From: Steinernema hermaphroditum | Taxonomy: Eukaryota > Nematoda > Chromadorea > Rhabditida > Steinernematidae | Length of the DNA: 64,000 bases | Direction of reading: 5' to 3' | Assembly (NCBI GenBank): GCA_030435675.1 | Contig: CM059625.1 | Coordinates: 6,696,001-6,760,000 of the forward strand | Shown: in pieces, positions 1 through 12,000 of the stretch | How positions within the stretch are numbered: the stretch's first letter is position 1 | Layout: each line of letters opens with the position of its first letter | Notes under the pieces: model-generated | What the model was told of the DNA's origin: nothing | Seen by the model: the letters and a program-made list of their open reading frames with translations, nothing else | The model's database searches: none | Made by a program: the position numbers and the translations under genes

Positions 1-3000
1 ACAGAAGGTACAAACAGTTGTTGACATGATAGATGTTGTTGGATGTCCCAATTACGTTGTTGCATTGTCTGCAAAGAATATATTATAAGATGAAACGGCA
101 CTTTCCAACAATACCTGCAGTTGATATCGTAGACAATTCCACTAGCTATGATCCTCTGTTCTTGTAATGCGTTCAGGGCTCGAAGTTGATTTCTCTCTTT
201 ATTGTTTTTGTTGATCTCCGCCAACACCTTAAAGACAAGTATTTCACAGGGTCACTCGGAAGCTAGCCACCTTCTCTCGTAGCCACCCTGCAGACTGTTT
301 TTGGATGAACTGAATAGCGCTGTGGGCGAGCTTTTCACAGGCAATGTTCCGCTCTTCTTGCTGCTTAAGTTTGTTGTCACAAGTGAACAACACACACTGC
401 GAGTTTTTCTGTCGAGCTCGACCTGTAATCGGAGAGTGACCCTTTGAAGGAGGCGCCTCTAAACCAACCTCTTCGCTGAACATGAGCGATGTCGTTTGAA
501 GCGTAATTGTACTTCACGACCAGGTCACACTGACAGACATCCAGGCCTTCCTCGGCGACTGAAGTCACACACAGCACATTGGTGAGACCACTCTTGAATT
601 GCTGAATCTTCGAACGGAGTAGCTCATTGCTTATCGATAGATCGCCGCTGCGACCGCTACCTAACGACCGATTTCGTTATTCTTAGTCCACACCTGTAGA
701 CTTACTTATGAGATAATCGCTTCGCACACCCAACGCGCTCAGTTCACCATTCTGCAGAATCAAGTCTTTGAGGACGCTTGCGTGTTCACATTCTTTGACG
801 AAAATCATGACACGAGAGTCGTTTCCTTGGCGGCTGAAGTTTTCCTTGAGCAACCTAAGATGTCACGTTCTTGTTATAAACGTAAAAGTGAAAACTTGCG
901 CGAAGAGAGAAGTGAGCATCTCGCTTCGTCCATGCTGGCCGTCATGCAGATCGGCGACTATCTCTTTAATAAACATTTGAAAAAGATATACTGTTACAGC
1001 AACTTACTTGATATCTCTTCAGAGACATTCAGTCTGTAAACCCTTTCATTATAGTACTTGAGGGCACTTTCGGCATCGAAGTAGTACCATAGCTCTAGCT
1101 TCCGCAGCAAAACCTGAATTTGGCCGCGTGATATAAGATGCTGTAATAAAATGCACCTTTAAAAGTTTGAATAGATCCGTCAGTTCAGCCCGCGCCTGAT
1201 CGGAGATGCAGCGTGCTTCAGGGAGCGTGCTTTTAAGTGTAATGGAAATCCATTGTAGATATGCTAAAAGATGAAAGAGACTTTTAGGTACTGAACTCCG
1301 ATGACATATACCTGCGGACAACTTGTCTCTGACATTGTCACTGGCGAGCGCTTTGGTGAGTTGCGGACTCACACGAACTGTAAAGTCATAGTTATATACA
1401 ATTCCATAAGATTCATAGACCTTCTGGATTGCACAGAATCAGGCATTCGACTTCATCCATAATATTTATCATCCCGATGAAGAAAGCTTCCTTTGTGTAG
1501 TCAGACTGCATAAGATGAATTTCTGCAATACATTCCGTTAAACGACATCTCTACTGTCTCAGTTGAACCGTCGCGATTTTCAGCCGAGTGGTGAGTAAGG
1601 TCATCCACGTTCTGGTTGACGGTAGAGACCACAACAGCGTCCAGGTTGGCACAGAGTTTGATGATGTACTCAACGGCTTCTCCAGCGCTCTTCGAGGAGC
1701 CGACACCAAGAGAAGCCGTAAGGCCAACGATCTGAGGAAGAGATTCGCGTTCGCTCATGCTGTTTTCCATCTTCATATCGTGGTAAAACTCCATAAGTTC
1801 TGAATATAAATTATGTTGTAAGTTGTGCAAAGTACTAATTACTATTGTATGGATGATTTTCGTTTGTGTGGTGGCATTCGTCGAGCACGATGAGAGAGAA
1901 CATCGTAAGGCGGAATTCGTCCGACTCGAGGTTGCTCGAATTTCGTTGAGTGCTCTGGAGGGCATTTCTGTAATTCATGGATAGCAGTGGATTGCACAAC
2001 AGTGAAAACGCCTTACACTAACATCTGCGGCGTTAAGAGTACCACATGAGAGTTCCTGATTGTGTGCACTAGGGGAACCTTCGAGTCCCCTCTGATGATG
2101 CTGATCTTAGCGTTCATTCCCAGGAACTTTTGGCACACTTTCTTTTGTTGTTCCAGAAGAGGAATGTTCGGCACGACAAAACAAGCCTGCAAATCAGGAA
2201 GTGTATCTTTCGCAGCGCTGGTCTTACGCGTCCAATGGTTCGCTCCTTGAGAATCCGTTCCTTCAAATGGGTGGAAATTATGTGACCGGCGACAATCGTT
2301 TTTCCCGAACCCGTGGGGGCACATATGATGCAATTTTGCTTTCTGAGGGCCGGCGCTGCAAGCTCCTTCTGATAAGCTCGAAGTTCCACGGTTTCTAAAT
2401 AGTCATCCATATCGAAAAGGCATTTTCAACTTTTCAACTAACCGTGAGACTCGAAGAGCCCTTCATGGTCTGAACTGCTATTCCCCGTATTCAACCTTAG
2501 GACCTCGTCGGTGTAGAGAGATATTCGCTGTGACATCAGATCGACGGTCAAGCCCCACTTTGACATCTTCTCATCATCAAAAGCCGTGGCGATGTCCACA
2601 AATTCGGGAACGAACGTAACCACCCCTAAACGCAATGATTTAATCAGATATAAGCAAAAGATAAGGGAAATATAATCAGTTATTCTCGTAACAACAGTTC
2701 AAACGGCTCATTCACAACATTTTCATACCATTATGACCTTCATTATAGTCAGATTAAAAAATCTCTCGGCAAAACGGCGAGTGCTCCCGCCACGCCTTTC
2801 GCGGCGTTATAAGAATCGTATGTTCGTGCAGCGCTTAAATTACAATGGCTTTTTTGAGTTTGTGCATTAATGGCGTCTTTCTTCGCGTACGAGATGTGAT
2901 TTTGAAAAAACTCAACATTGTTTTGTAGATCTGTCTCTGGCGGATCGTTGAACCACCGCTGAGCACCAGGCGTGGAATTTTCGCGGAGGAGATAGCTTTT

Positions 3001-4849
3001 TCATCTCCCCGACATGTGTTTACTCTAGTTTTTTGCCTGCTGTCTTGTCCAAACTGGCAGAACAGATTGCGCCGTTCGCCCTTCTCATCAGAGAATGCAT
3101 TTGCAGCGACATGAAAGCGATTCGATGCGGATCAGATCGATGCATTCAGAACATCGCACTTACACGCTGAGGTCCCGTACCGCGAATGTCCGGTTTTTAT
3201 TCGCTTTCATTATTCACATTCAAATCGCTTTCATGTCGCTCCAAATGCATTCTCTGATGAGAAGGACGGGCGGCACAATCTGTTCTGCCAGTTTGGACAA
3301 GACAGCAAGCAGAAAACTAGAGTAAACACATGTCGGGGAGATGAAAAAGCTATCTCCTCCGTGGAATTTCCACGCCTGGTGCTCAGTGGTGGTTCAAACG
3401 ATCCGCCAGAGACAGATCTACAAAACAATGTTGAGTTTTTTCAAAATCACATCTCGTACGTGAAGAAAGACGCCATTCATGCACAAACTCATAAATGCCA
3501 TTGTAATTTCGGCGCTGCACGAACATACGATTCTTATAACGCGCGAAAGGCGTGGCGGGAGCCTCCGAAGGGATTTTTTAATCTGACTATAGATACCGTA
3601 CTGTCAACAAAACGTTATTGGGTGTTTTTACGCTTCGCGACTCGAAACGAGCGACAGATCCCGGACAAAAAGGGATTACCGTAGTCCCCAGTTGCCACCT
3701 CAGGCAATTCGTTCGCCGTCATTTCATCGCCCAATTTTCACTGATTTCCGTTTTTTTTCGCTGTTTCCCTCCAATTTGGCTTTTTTTCTGACGTTTACGG
3801 TTGTAGTTATGGCAAACCTTGGCTTGGCTTAGGCTCATGCCTATGGATTTTAAGCGCAAGGGAAACACGATAGAATGCATGTAAAAGAGGATGGAATGAT
3901 CCCACAACGAATTGTCTGAGGTGACAATTTGGGATTACGGTAAGCCGTTGTTTGTGATCTGCGTTATGAATGTTTTGAAGCGGGAGTATTACGACAAAAC
4001 CTATTCATAGAAAAGCAAAATGACGCAATGAAAAGGTGTGCAAGATCGTAATGTTCCACCTACCGATTTGCTCGACAGAGTCTGAGTACCTCCACTTGTA
4101 GTACCGTTCGAAATTCGGTTTAACTTGGTCGATGTATCTCTTTGCTGATTCATTTCCACTTGTGTACATGTGAAACAGAAAACGGTCTACCGACACGTTT
4201 CCTGTTTCAGGAATCAATCGAAGAAGACATCGTTTGTACCGCTGTTCACCTAGAAGAGGTCAGTTACTTAGCAATCTCCTTGGGCATGCCATCGGTCTTA
4301 TAGGCGATACAAATGAAACGTTTGCAAAGTGAATCTTAGGTTCGTGTTTTATTTGATATGAGCACTTACTCATCGTTCCCTTCTGAAATTCCTCCTTCAG
4401 AACAGTCAAGCTCTCTCGCAACGGAATGGACTGTTCCATGAGATCTTCAAAGGGATCCAAAGGGTCTACGAACTCCAAGAAGTGAGGTACATGTCTAAGA
4501 TAATCCCCAAAATGGTTGCACAGTGTAAGACAAGAGTGCACCGCTGAGTCCACTCTGGCCAGGAAGACCAATATGATCTGATAGAGAGCATTCTTTAGTG
4601 GAGATCGGCATGCAGCGCTGAATAGAAGTTGGGCATACAGTCGATCTTTTGGCTCGTCCTTAATCAAATCCAGCTGATCGCGAGGCACCAATCTAGGAAT
4701 GCGGTATTCCAACAATGCGTTAAATGTAAACCGTACTCTTCGATGTTCTTCAGTTCATGGGCAGTATAGCGGTGGTTCGAAATAAGATAGCAGATTTCTT
4801 CGGAGAGGAGATCCAAGGCGATCAGTTCCTCTTCAGGCAGTAAACCCAT
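1..4849 (-). CDS. Dicer-related / RIG-I-like RNA helicase (DRH family), 3' end outside window
   Basis: Multi-exon gene for a DExD/H helicase of the RIG-I/Dicer-related (DRH) family, which binds dsRNA in nematode antiviral and endogenous RNAi. The start at 4849 follows a TTTTCAG acceptor. About 270 N-terminal residues (exons at about 4849-4735, 4675-4370, 4250-4064 and 2625-2440) form a helical region without catalytic motifs. The helicase core follows: Walker A APTGSGKT near 2300, DECH box near 1880, motif III GLTAS near 1725, motif VI QRRGRAR across a 46-nt intron near 430. Leftward exons give a long charged helix, then a Cys-X2-Cys region (NCRQCNN, near 60-20) like the zinc-binding RLR C-terminal domain. 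All N-terminal joins keep phase, including across the 1438-nt intron 2626-4063. It is closer to drh-1/drh-3 than to Dicer, since no RNase III domain is visible. Which DRH paralog it is cannot be settled here. Confidence 0.88.
2746..3589. mobile_element. Foldback/MITE-like element with ~370-bp terminal inverted repeats in a DRH intron
   Basis: The two halves are near-perfect reverse complements: about 2746-3122 pairs with about 3223-3589 around a loop of roughly 100 nt. The ends read TAGTCAGATTAAAAAATC and its complement. Both are flanked by TA (2744-2745 and 3590-3591), which looks like a TA target-site duplication of the Tc1/mariner type. The arms differ by scattered substitutions and a short GC-rich indel near the outer end. 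No transposase is present, so the element is non-autonomous. It lies inside the intron at 2626-4063 of the DRH helicase gene, so the primary transcript would carry a very long hairpin. Short open frames inside it are mirror images of the arms and not genes. Confidence 0.85.
3676..3943. mobile_element. 268-bp inverted-repeat element with TTACCGTA ends
   Basis: A second, unrelated short element in the same intron. Its ~38-bp imperfect terminal inverted repeats start TTACCGTA at 3676 and end TACGGTAA at 3943, followed inward by a shared CCCxxxTTGxCACCTCA block. TA dinucleotides at the borders could be target duplications. It contains no open frame of note. The middle is T-rich on the plus strand. 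It fits a MITE, though the exact borders are judged by eye. Confidence 0.7.
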
Positions 4850-4869
4850 CGTTCGACTGAAAATCACTT

Positions 4870-5680
4870 ATGCGTTGAGGATCCGATGGGTTGGACACAT
4901 TGATATACATATTTTATGTATCAAAGCAGCACACGGCGGTGGAAATTCAATTTTGCGCGAAAGGCATGCTATCACGCATTATCAAAGCGATGCTCTCTTG
5001 CATATATTGATCGGGGCGCTGAGTCAGCGCATGAAATGCCGTATCCAGGGTGAGCACACCTTTGCTTCAATGTCGTTTAAAATGGTTTGGGGGCTTGTGG
5101 TTACTTATAGTCGAACAATGACTCAATGATGCGTTTTTCAGTTGAGAAAACATTTATACACTGACTCCAACTGTTCTCACGCGATTTGCCTGCGCCGACT
5201 CCTATGTGATACTGTCTCGTCTATAGTTAAAGGAAGAATGGCAATACAGTACAGTTACTGGTATAAGAGCTAAGTTCTATAGACCCGTGAAGCTTTCCCG
5301 AGATTTTCCCTCTGCGGCTTTTCTATTTCTTTTCTAAAGCGTTGTGCGACATCATCGAAAGTCTGAACGCACATTTGATCTTTCTATATATTCTGCCAGC
5401 TATTCAATGCCGTATCGGATGATTAAGAAGAAAGAGATAGAAAACAACAAATGGGTTTCTCCAATTAACAATTGTGTTAAATTGCAGAATACCTTCGATC
5501 GCCGAAATGAACTCACAAAGCAAGACTTCTAGAAGCCCTTGCGGAACGCTTAGCATCCGTTTCCCTAGGTCCACAACATGTGCTATTCTCGTGCGGGATA
5601 TTTGCATATTTGCGGGAGTCGTACTCTATCTCGCGTTCTACTTTGTCGACACCTTTCTTATTGCTGCCTTTTCAGGTGCT
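4870..5680. other. Divergent intergenic region between the DRH helicase and CHERP
   Basis: No convincing gene is visible. It lies between two divergently transcribed genes and should hold both promoters. The CHERP start is directly preceded by a TTTTCAG acceptor (5669-5675), which suits either a 5'-UTR intron or spliced-leader addition. Open frames here run through into CHERP exon 1 but show no protein character upstream of that acceptor. Confidence 0.5.
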
Positions 5681-8585
5681 ATGGATCAACACAGCCGATT
5701 CCATTCCCCGCAGAGCTTCGGCGCCTTCAATCAACCTCCACCAGCACCCCAACAGGGTCAGCGATCGTTTTTCCCAGTGCGGAATGTCGCTCCACCGAGA
5801 CATCCTCTGCCTATGCCTACTAATACATCCGTCCGGCCACCTCAGCTGCCTCCCCAAGGTATACTTATCGTCTCGACGACCCAATTCTATTGTCACTGCT
5901 TTTAGACGATGATCTACGGAAACTGATCGACCAGACAGCCGACTACATCGCCCAACACGGCCCGGAAAGTGAAGAAGAAACTCGGAGGATAAACTACGGG
6001 AATCCCCGCTTCCAGTTTCTATTTGGCGGCGAGCACAGCGAATATTATCGCTGCCGTCTTATGTCTGCAGTCCGAAGTAAGTGTGCAATTTCTGATGTTG
6101 TTATTACCGCGCATCCTTAGATCTCCACGGCCCAGCTGCATTTAGCCAGCCTCCTCCTTTTGTGCCTCGTTCAGCAGAGCCCATACCTCCACGCTTCCCT
6201 CCTCCTCCGATATTCAATCTTGAAACCGCACGATCCCAGGTGGAAGCTCTCCGAAAAAAACTGACCGATAGCCATGCCAACCTGCTTGCTCAATATAATT
6301 CGATGAACTCGAGTCGTGAGGTAGCTGCAACTCCGCTGTCGCCTTTCTTAATAATCGGTTAAGGATAAAATTTCCGCTGTCGTGAAGCAAGCCGAGAAGG
6401 ATCGCACATTTGCAGTTCTACAGAAGGTGAATCTGAATATCGAGCCTTTGAATGTGCTGCTGAAGCAATTAGAAGACAGCTGTTCGAAAGAAGTCATCCA
6501 GGTAGACGAGCAACAGAGCTATTTCTTAAATGCATGTCCTTTCTTGTTTTCAGACCTGTAAGAACTGGATATTTGAAAACTGTGACAGCGACCAGCTGAG
6601 AGAAGTGGTCCTATCGTATTTGCTGTTTCGGTAACGTTGCTTTAAAAAGCGCATCTCATTGGGTTCGTTTCTAGGGTGAAGGAAGATGATACTTCCGATA
6701 CATTCAAACTGCATCTTCTGTACCTTGTCAATGACTGGGCCATCTATGCGTAAGAAAATACACTATCCCAAGCAGATTTCATATCGAACGGTTTGTAGAC
6801 AACGGAAGCGACTGGAAAACGTCAGACAGTGTCTGTCGCGCTATGTACCTCAAATGTACGCCTTTGCTGCCCTCAGTCGTGAAGATAAGCCAAGCACAGT
6901 AATAGACAAGTTGGAGAAACTGCTTGCGGTGTGGGAGAAGAGCAAAACGTTCGACGACAACACTTTGAAGGTAAGATTTTGATCTTAATATTTCTGTGGA
7001 AATGCTTGCCCGATTTCCCAACAAGCAAAGGATTCGTAGAATGTGTAAAATCAACGACTTCTGCATTCTATCTCCTCTCTTCTGTTGATAAGACATAGAC
7101 TATATGTTGTTTCTATTGCAGCAAGTGAAGAACCCCACGCAAGTTAAGGCGAACTACAAGCTCACTTTGTATTCCGAAACCCAGAAAGCAGATCGCGAAG
7201 TGTCTGCTCGCGTATTCGCCGATTATGGTATTTACGAGCAGCAACACAACGAGTTCCAGAAACACGCACTGGTACAAATTGAAGCCTTAGAAAAGCAGAT
7301 TGCCGACTTCGAGGCTAACGGTTGTGTAGAACCCCCTCCGGTCACAGCTGTCAATCAAGTGACAGTCCCTGTGGCAATCTGCCCTCCTAGTTCGAGCATT
7401 GTCAGCTCATCATCTGATGTCCAACGACGATCTCGATTCGATCAAAAAAGTGTAGAACCACCAACAACAAACAACCATCAGGTCAACTCGCCGTCATTCA
7501 ACACCCCACCCCCGTCAACTAGCAGATGGAATGTTATGCCTCCAGATGCACCAGGCGGCTTCTTCAACCCTCCCCCAGCAACGCCTGAAGTCACAGGTGG
7601 CTTCTTTAATACGCCCTCGACGGTGACCAACCGTGTACCTCCCCCTCAAGTGGCACCTATGCCTTTGAGAGACATCATACTGCCACATAACCATAGCCAC
7701 TCGCCTGCACCGGCTAGTGCGCCCACGTTCAGCAATGGAGTGCAGCGCGAGGAAAACTCACACAACTCCCGGCACAAGCATCACTTCGAACTTTCTGCCG
7801 GGGATATGATGACAGGAGTGCCGGATAATGCCCTTACAGTGAGCACACATTTTCGTTTCCCCACACCTTTTGCTGTATTTTCAGTACGAGCCCGTAGATC
7901 CTGACGCTGTCCATCAGTGGGATTCTGCTAACGCACAGCCTTCTCAAGAGGTAATTGCGGCCCTCGATCAGTTCTACGATACCCACATCTCGCCCGACAA
8001 TCCGCGCGATGCTGACGGCTGGGAAAAGCTGGGCCTGCAGGACTATTTTACCATGAAGGAAGAACACAGACGGAAGCTGCTGGAGGAACTCGAGAAAGAA
8101 GGGGAGAGCATAGAGGACATAATAACCAACAAGTTCATCTTGGAACGAGACAATCCTGAGCAGGCTGAACGCGAAAGAATCGAAAACGAAAGAGCAAGCG
8201 AACTGTTCGTTTGAATTACATGCGTCATTAGTGTAACTATTCGTTTCAGAGGAAACATTAGAGAAGCTAGTTCGTCGCAGTCACCTAGAAATTCTCCAGA
8301 TAACGACAGCTCTAGTTCACGACAGTCTAGGAACAACCACTTCAGCGAAAAGTCTCCACAAAGACGTTCGCGCACTCGCAGTCCTTCGCCGTGTGAAAGA
8401 CCTTCCTTCGGAGGACCTCAACGATCGTAAGTACAAAAGTATCGTCAACTGCTTCGATGTGTGCATTGTAAAGGTCATTGTTCGACAACCACAACAACGG
8501 TTCGTCCGTAGAAGACGGAAATATTGGGGCGCGAATGATGGCAAGAATGGGATGGAACGGCCGAGGACTCGGATCATCTGGGTAG
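5681..8585 (+). CDS. CHERP-like splicing factor (SURP-CID-RS-G-patch)
   Basis: Ortholog of CHERP, a U2 snRNP-associated nuclear splicing factor first described in calcium homeostasis. The start at 5681 follows a TTTTCAG acceptor. Exons: 5681-5858, 5906-6075, 6121-6320, then about 6367-6500, 6555-6632 and further. A Pro-rich N-terminus precedes a SURP domain (about residues 60-115, with NPRFQFLFGG). A CID/VHS-like helical domain follows (with LYLVNDW and SRYVPQMY). The Pro-rich middle (7330-7840) leads to the CHERP signature block near 7890-8060 with GWEKLGLQDYF, matching human GWEQNGLYEFF. An RS-like stretch precedes a G-patch core GWNGRGLG at about 8551-8573. After that core the frame meets TAG at 8583. 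A short intron from 8582 could bypass it, but the usual G-patch tail is not recognisable, so the C-terminus is uncertain. Confidence 0.88.
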
Positions 8586-9042
8586 GCAAAAGAAGCATAT
8601 GCGCCAAACCAACAAAATTCCTTTTTAAGGGCATAAGAAAACCGGATCGAGCGGAAGGAAACTGCGGGCAAATACAAACAGGTACGACGGATGAAATCGA
8701 CAATCATGCAAATAGATTTAAGTTAAATTATTTCCATGTTGCGGCACTAAATATTGTAAAAGAGCAAAATACAGCATGTTCTAGCAGGTGTCTGTTTATT
8801 CGGGTTACGGCATACCTTCCAAAGCTGTTATACATTTTTTCCATTCCCATCTTCTGTATTGTTTATGCGCGCCGTTTGTCGACATCGATCTACATGTTTT
8901 GTACTACGAAACAACTGTTGAGAATCCATTGATTTCACATTTTCTGGGGTCACCTCATGAAAGATACTGGTACATGGCAGTTCGCAATGGTGGATTAGAT
9001 CTGATATATACTTCTGTGTTAACAATTCTCTGCTGAGACCAT
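8586..9042. other. Convergent 3' region between CHERP and rootletin
   Basis: AT-rich spacer between the ends of two convergent genes. It probably holds both 3' UTRs and polyadenylation sites. No independent gene is supported. Confidence 0.5.
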
Positions 9043-12000
9043 CTAGGTTCGGAAAGGAGTCTTCTGAGTAGGTGAAGATGTAATCATTCGGCTGTGAGTC
9101 CTTCGCACGGTGATTTCACGGCGCGCTTCCGTCGGAAGGGACTGTGTGGACGCCTTCGTTCGCTCTACAATCTGCTCCCGTAGACGTCGACGCTCTACCT
9201 CGAGCTGCTCGCGAAGATTCGCTATCTGCGCTTCGAAAACTCGACTTTTGTGGGTGTAGTTATGCTCTCGTTGCTCCAGCACTTTTTCTAGCTAAACTGG
9301 AATGTCTGTAAGGGGCGTTCTCAAAGAGCGCACCTGTCGTTTCTCCTGGTTCACTCGGGATAACTCGCCCTCTAGCTGCACCTTCTTCTTCGTATGGGTC
9401 TCCGCCACCTTGTTGAGACTTTCTCTTTCGAGGTTGGCCACTTGACTCTGCAGGAGAGAACAGTTCCTGTAGAGCTCTGAGTTCTCTTTCTCCATCGCGC
9501 CTAAGGATTTGTCCAACGCCTGCCGTTCCGCTGTTGTCTGCCTTATGGTCGATTCAATGCGCTGCTTATCGAGTTCCAGCTGAAGAGGCCAATAGTACTA
9601 TCTTTGCTGACATAAATTTTCTCCGCTATTGAAATGTTTTATTTCACCACACATACGCGTGACTCACAAACGTACCGCTTGAATATGCGTCTTAAGTGCG
9701 GCCCTTTCTCGATCCAGACGGGAACGTTGTGCCTCGATTTCACGTTTCTCTACACTCAACTTCTGAATTTTCCTCTTTGCGTCTTCAAGTTCCGCACTAA
9801 GGGTAAGTCGCTCTGAGCGAAGACCCTCAAGCTCACGACGAAGATCATTTTTCAGCGAAATGTTGTCTCTTTCATTCTGCAACGAAAAAAGGTGATCTTT
9901 TGACCTCGATTTTATGCAACACACCCTCTCGAGATGTTCCAGCCTGTCGATGGCTCTTTTCTTGTCAGAGCTCACTTCATTAATGATTTGCTGCAAGTCG
10001 TTTATCTTTTGCTGCGAGAAGTTGTACTTCGATTTCACTTCGAGGAACTCGCGTCTGAAGTTAGTATGATCATTGACACGAACTGGTCCCCATTATTACC
10101 GTAGCTGCTCCCTCTCGTGTTCGGAGGTTTTGCATCGGGCACCGAGGGCATCCATCTCCATGCGCATTGTCTCCAGTCGCTTCTCCATCTGACCTACCTC
10201 GTGCGCACTGCGCTTCATCCCGTCGAGCTTCGTCTTGTAGTGATCTTCATTTGTTTGCATGCGTATCAGTGATTCCTTGTGCGTAGTAATTGTTCTCTCT
10301 AGCTCCATACAGCGGTCTTTCTGCACCGAAATGTTTCTTTCGCTCTCATGCAGTTTTTCCGTCAGACTCTGAAAGAGGATCGGTTTGATTTAGAAGCGGT
10401 TCGAGCAGAGGAGATAGTAAAGCGAAGGACATGGTTAAAATGGTTAGGGACGAAAAGAGAGGTTATGTTACTTTCGCTTCACCCACTATTTGTTTTACGT
10501 AATTTTGAATGGCCAACTGGTGAGGACCACGAGGACACTTCGTGGAATAGCTATCCGCTGTAGATACGAAGCGGATCTAAAGAGAGTAGCTTCGGGTGAT
10601 TAATCGGGGAACGCACCTCTTTCTGTCTGGAAAGTTTAGTGATGTCCGACTTAAGTTGGTCAATCTGAGAGGCGTATGATCCGAGCTGATGGTCCAGGCG
10701 ACTCCGTTCGACCTCCCAACTCCCTTCTAACTGCTTGAATTGGTGCTTCTCTTTTTCCAGGCGGGCAATGTCGTTCCTGAGCACTTGGATCTGTTCACCA
10801 AGGACTTGAAGGCGGGCATCCTTGTCGCGCGAGTGGAGATCGGCGCTGACCATTTTCGCCTTAAAAAGACGTCGGTCGTTGTCGTTCGCTCGGAGACTCT
10901 CTTCTTGCGAAAGGAGAAGCTGACGCGAACTTGCTAGCTTTGCTTCTAGCGTTGTTCGTTCTGAATGTTCCACGATAGACAGAGTACAACTGAGCGGTGG
11001 CATACCATGTTCGAGGCTTTGTACTTGCTTCTCGAGTGATCGAATGCGGTTCTCCATAGTCGCGAAGGTAGACTGGTGGCCGTCGCATTCAGCTTTCATC
11101 TTCAGCAGTTCAGTCGATGTCGCATTCTAAACCTCTCAACAAATTGCAATCTCTTAACCTGAACTGTTCACCTTTTCTCTCTCCAACTCGTCGATGCGAT
11201 CCTTAAGAATTTTGAATGTGATCTCCACAGACGATCGAATATTTAGTTTTTCAGGATCGGCGCCAATAAGATCACTATTTTCGGGAACAAGTCGATCTTG
11301 ATAAACAGTCGAAACGTCAACAAAACTGCTACTTGGTCGCAAGATGTGTGTGTCACCTGAATTTTAAGTTATTAAAAAAAAATAAGGATCTCGGCAAAAG
11401 TTTGAAGCAGGGTTCAGAAGCATACCCAAGTACGACTCGTCCAGTGTCAAGTTAGAGTGTTTAAGTGTCGACTTGGAGAGATCCTGGAAGGAAGCACCGG
11501 TCTGACCCTTGTGACGTCGCATCGAGTGAGCTTCTAAAATGTTACGGGATGGAAATCAGCCAGGAAAGCGTTAGAGAGTGAGCTGTGGAATGGAAAGTGG
11601 GAAATGACTTGAAGCGGAAGAAAAGGCGAAGGTGCTCGGCTGACAAAAAAACAACTTACTGGCATAGCTAAGTGCTTTCTTGGCGCTATTTTCATAGTGG
11701 CTCAGTCGCTCGGTTAATTTCTTTATGGTCTCCGAGTGCTGCTCAATTTTTGCTTCCGCGGAACGACGTCTGTTTTCAGCGGCGTCTAAGCGACCCCTGA
11801 AAAGAGAGTAAGGAACACGAGAAAGCATCCAAAAGAACCTCAACATGTCGAGTTCGGAATCTTTCTCGTCGACCAATCTGATTACTTCGACTTTCTCCCT
11901 TTCAACTTGGCGGTAGTTCTCGAGTAGGTCATTCACCGCCTTCTGGTTTGTCTCTGTCTTCCGGTCAAGCGTTTTTTGAACTGAACCTAGTTCTCTGGTC

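Noticed and set aside
3095..3684. Short frames inside the foldback element as a transposase or host gene
   Set aside because: They are mirror-image reads of the inverted arms, under 110 codons, with no catalytic motif.
8317..8707. Minus-strand frames of 121-128 codons opposite the CHERP 3' end
   Set aside because: They are antisense shadows of the RS-like and G-patch coding region.
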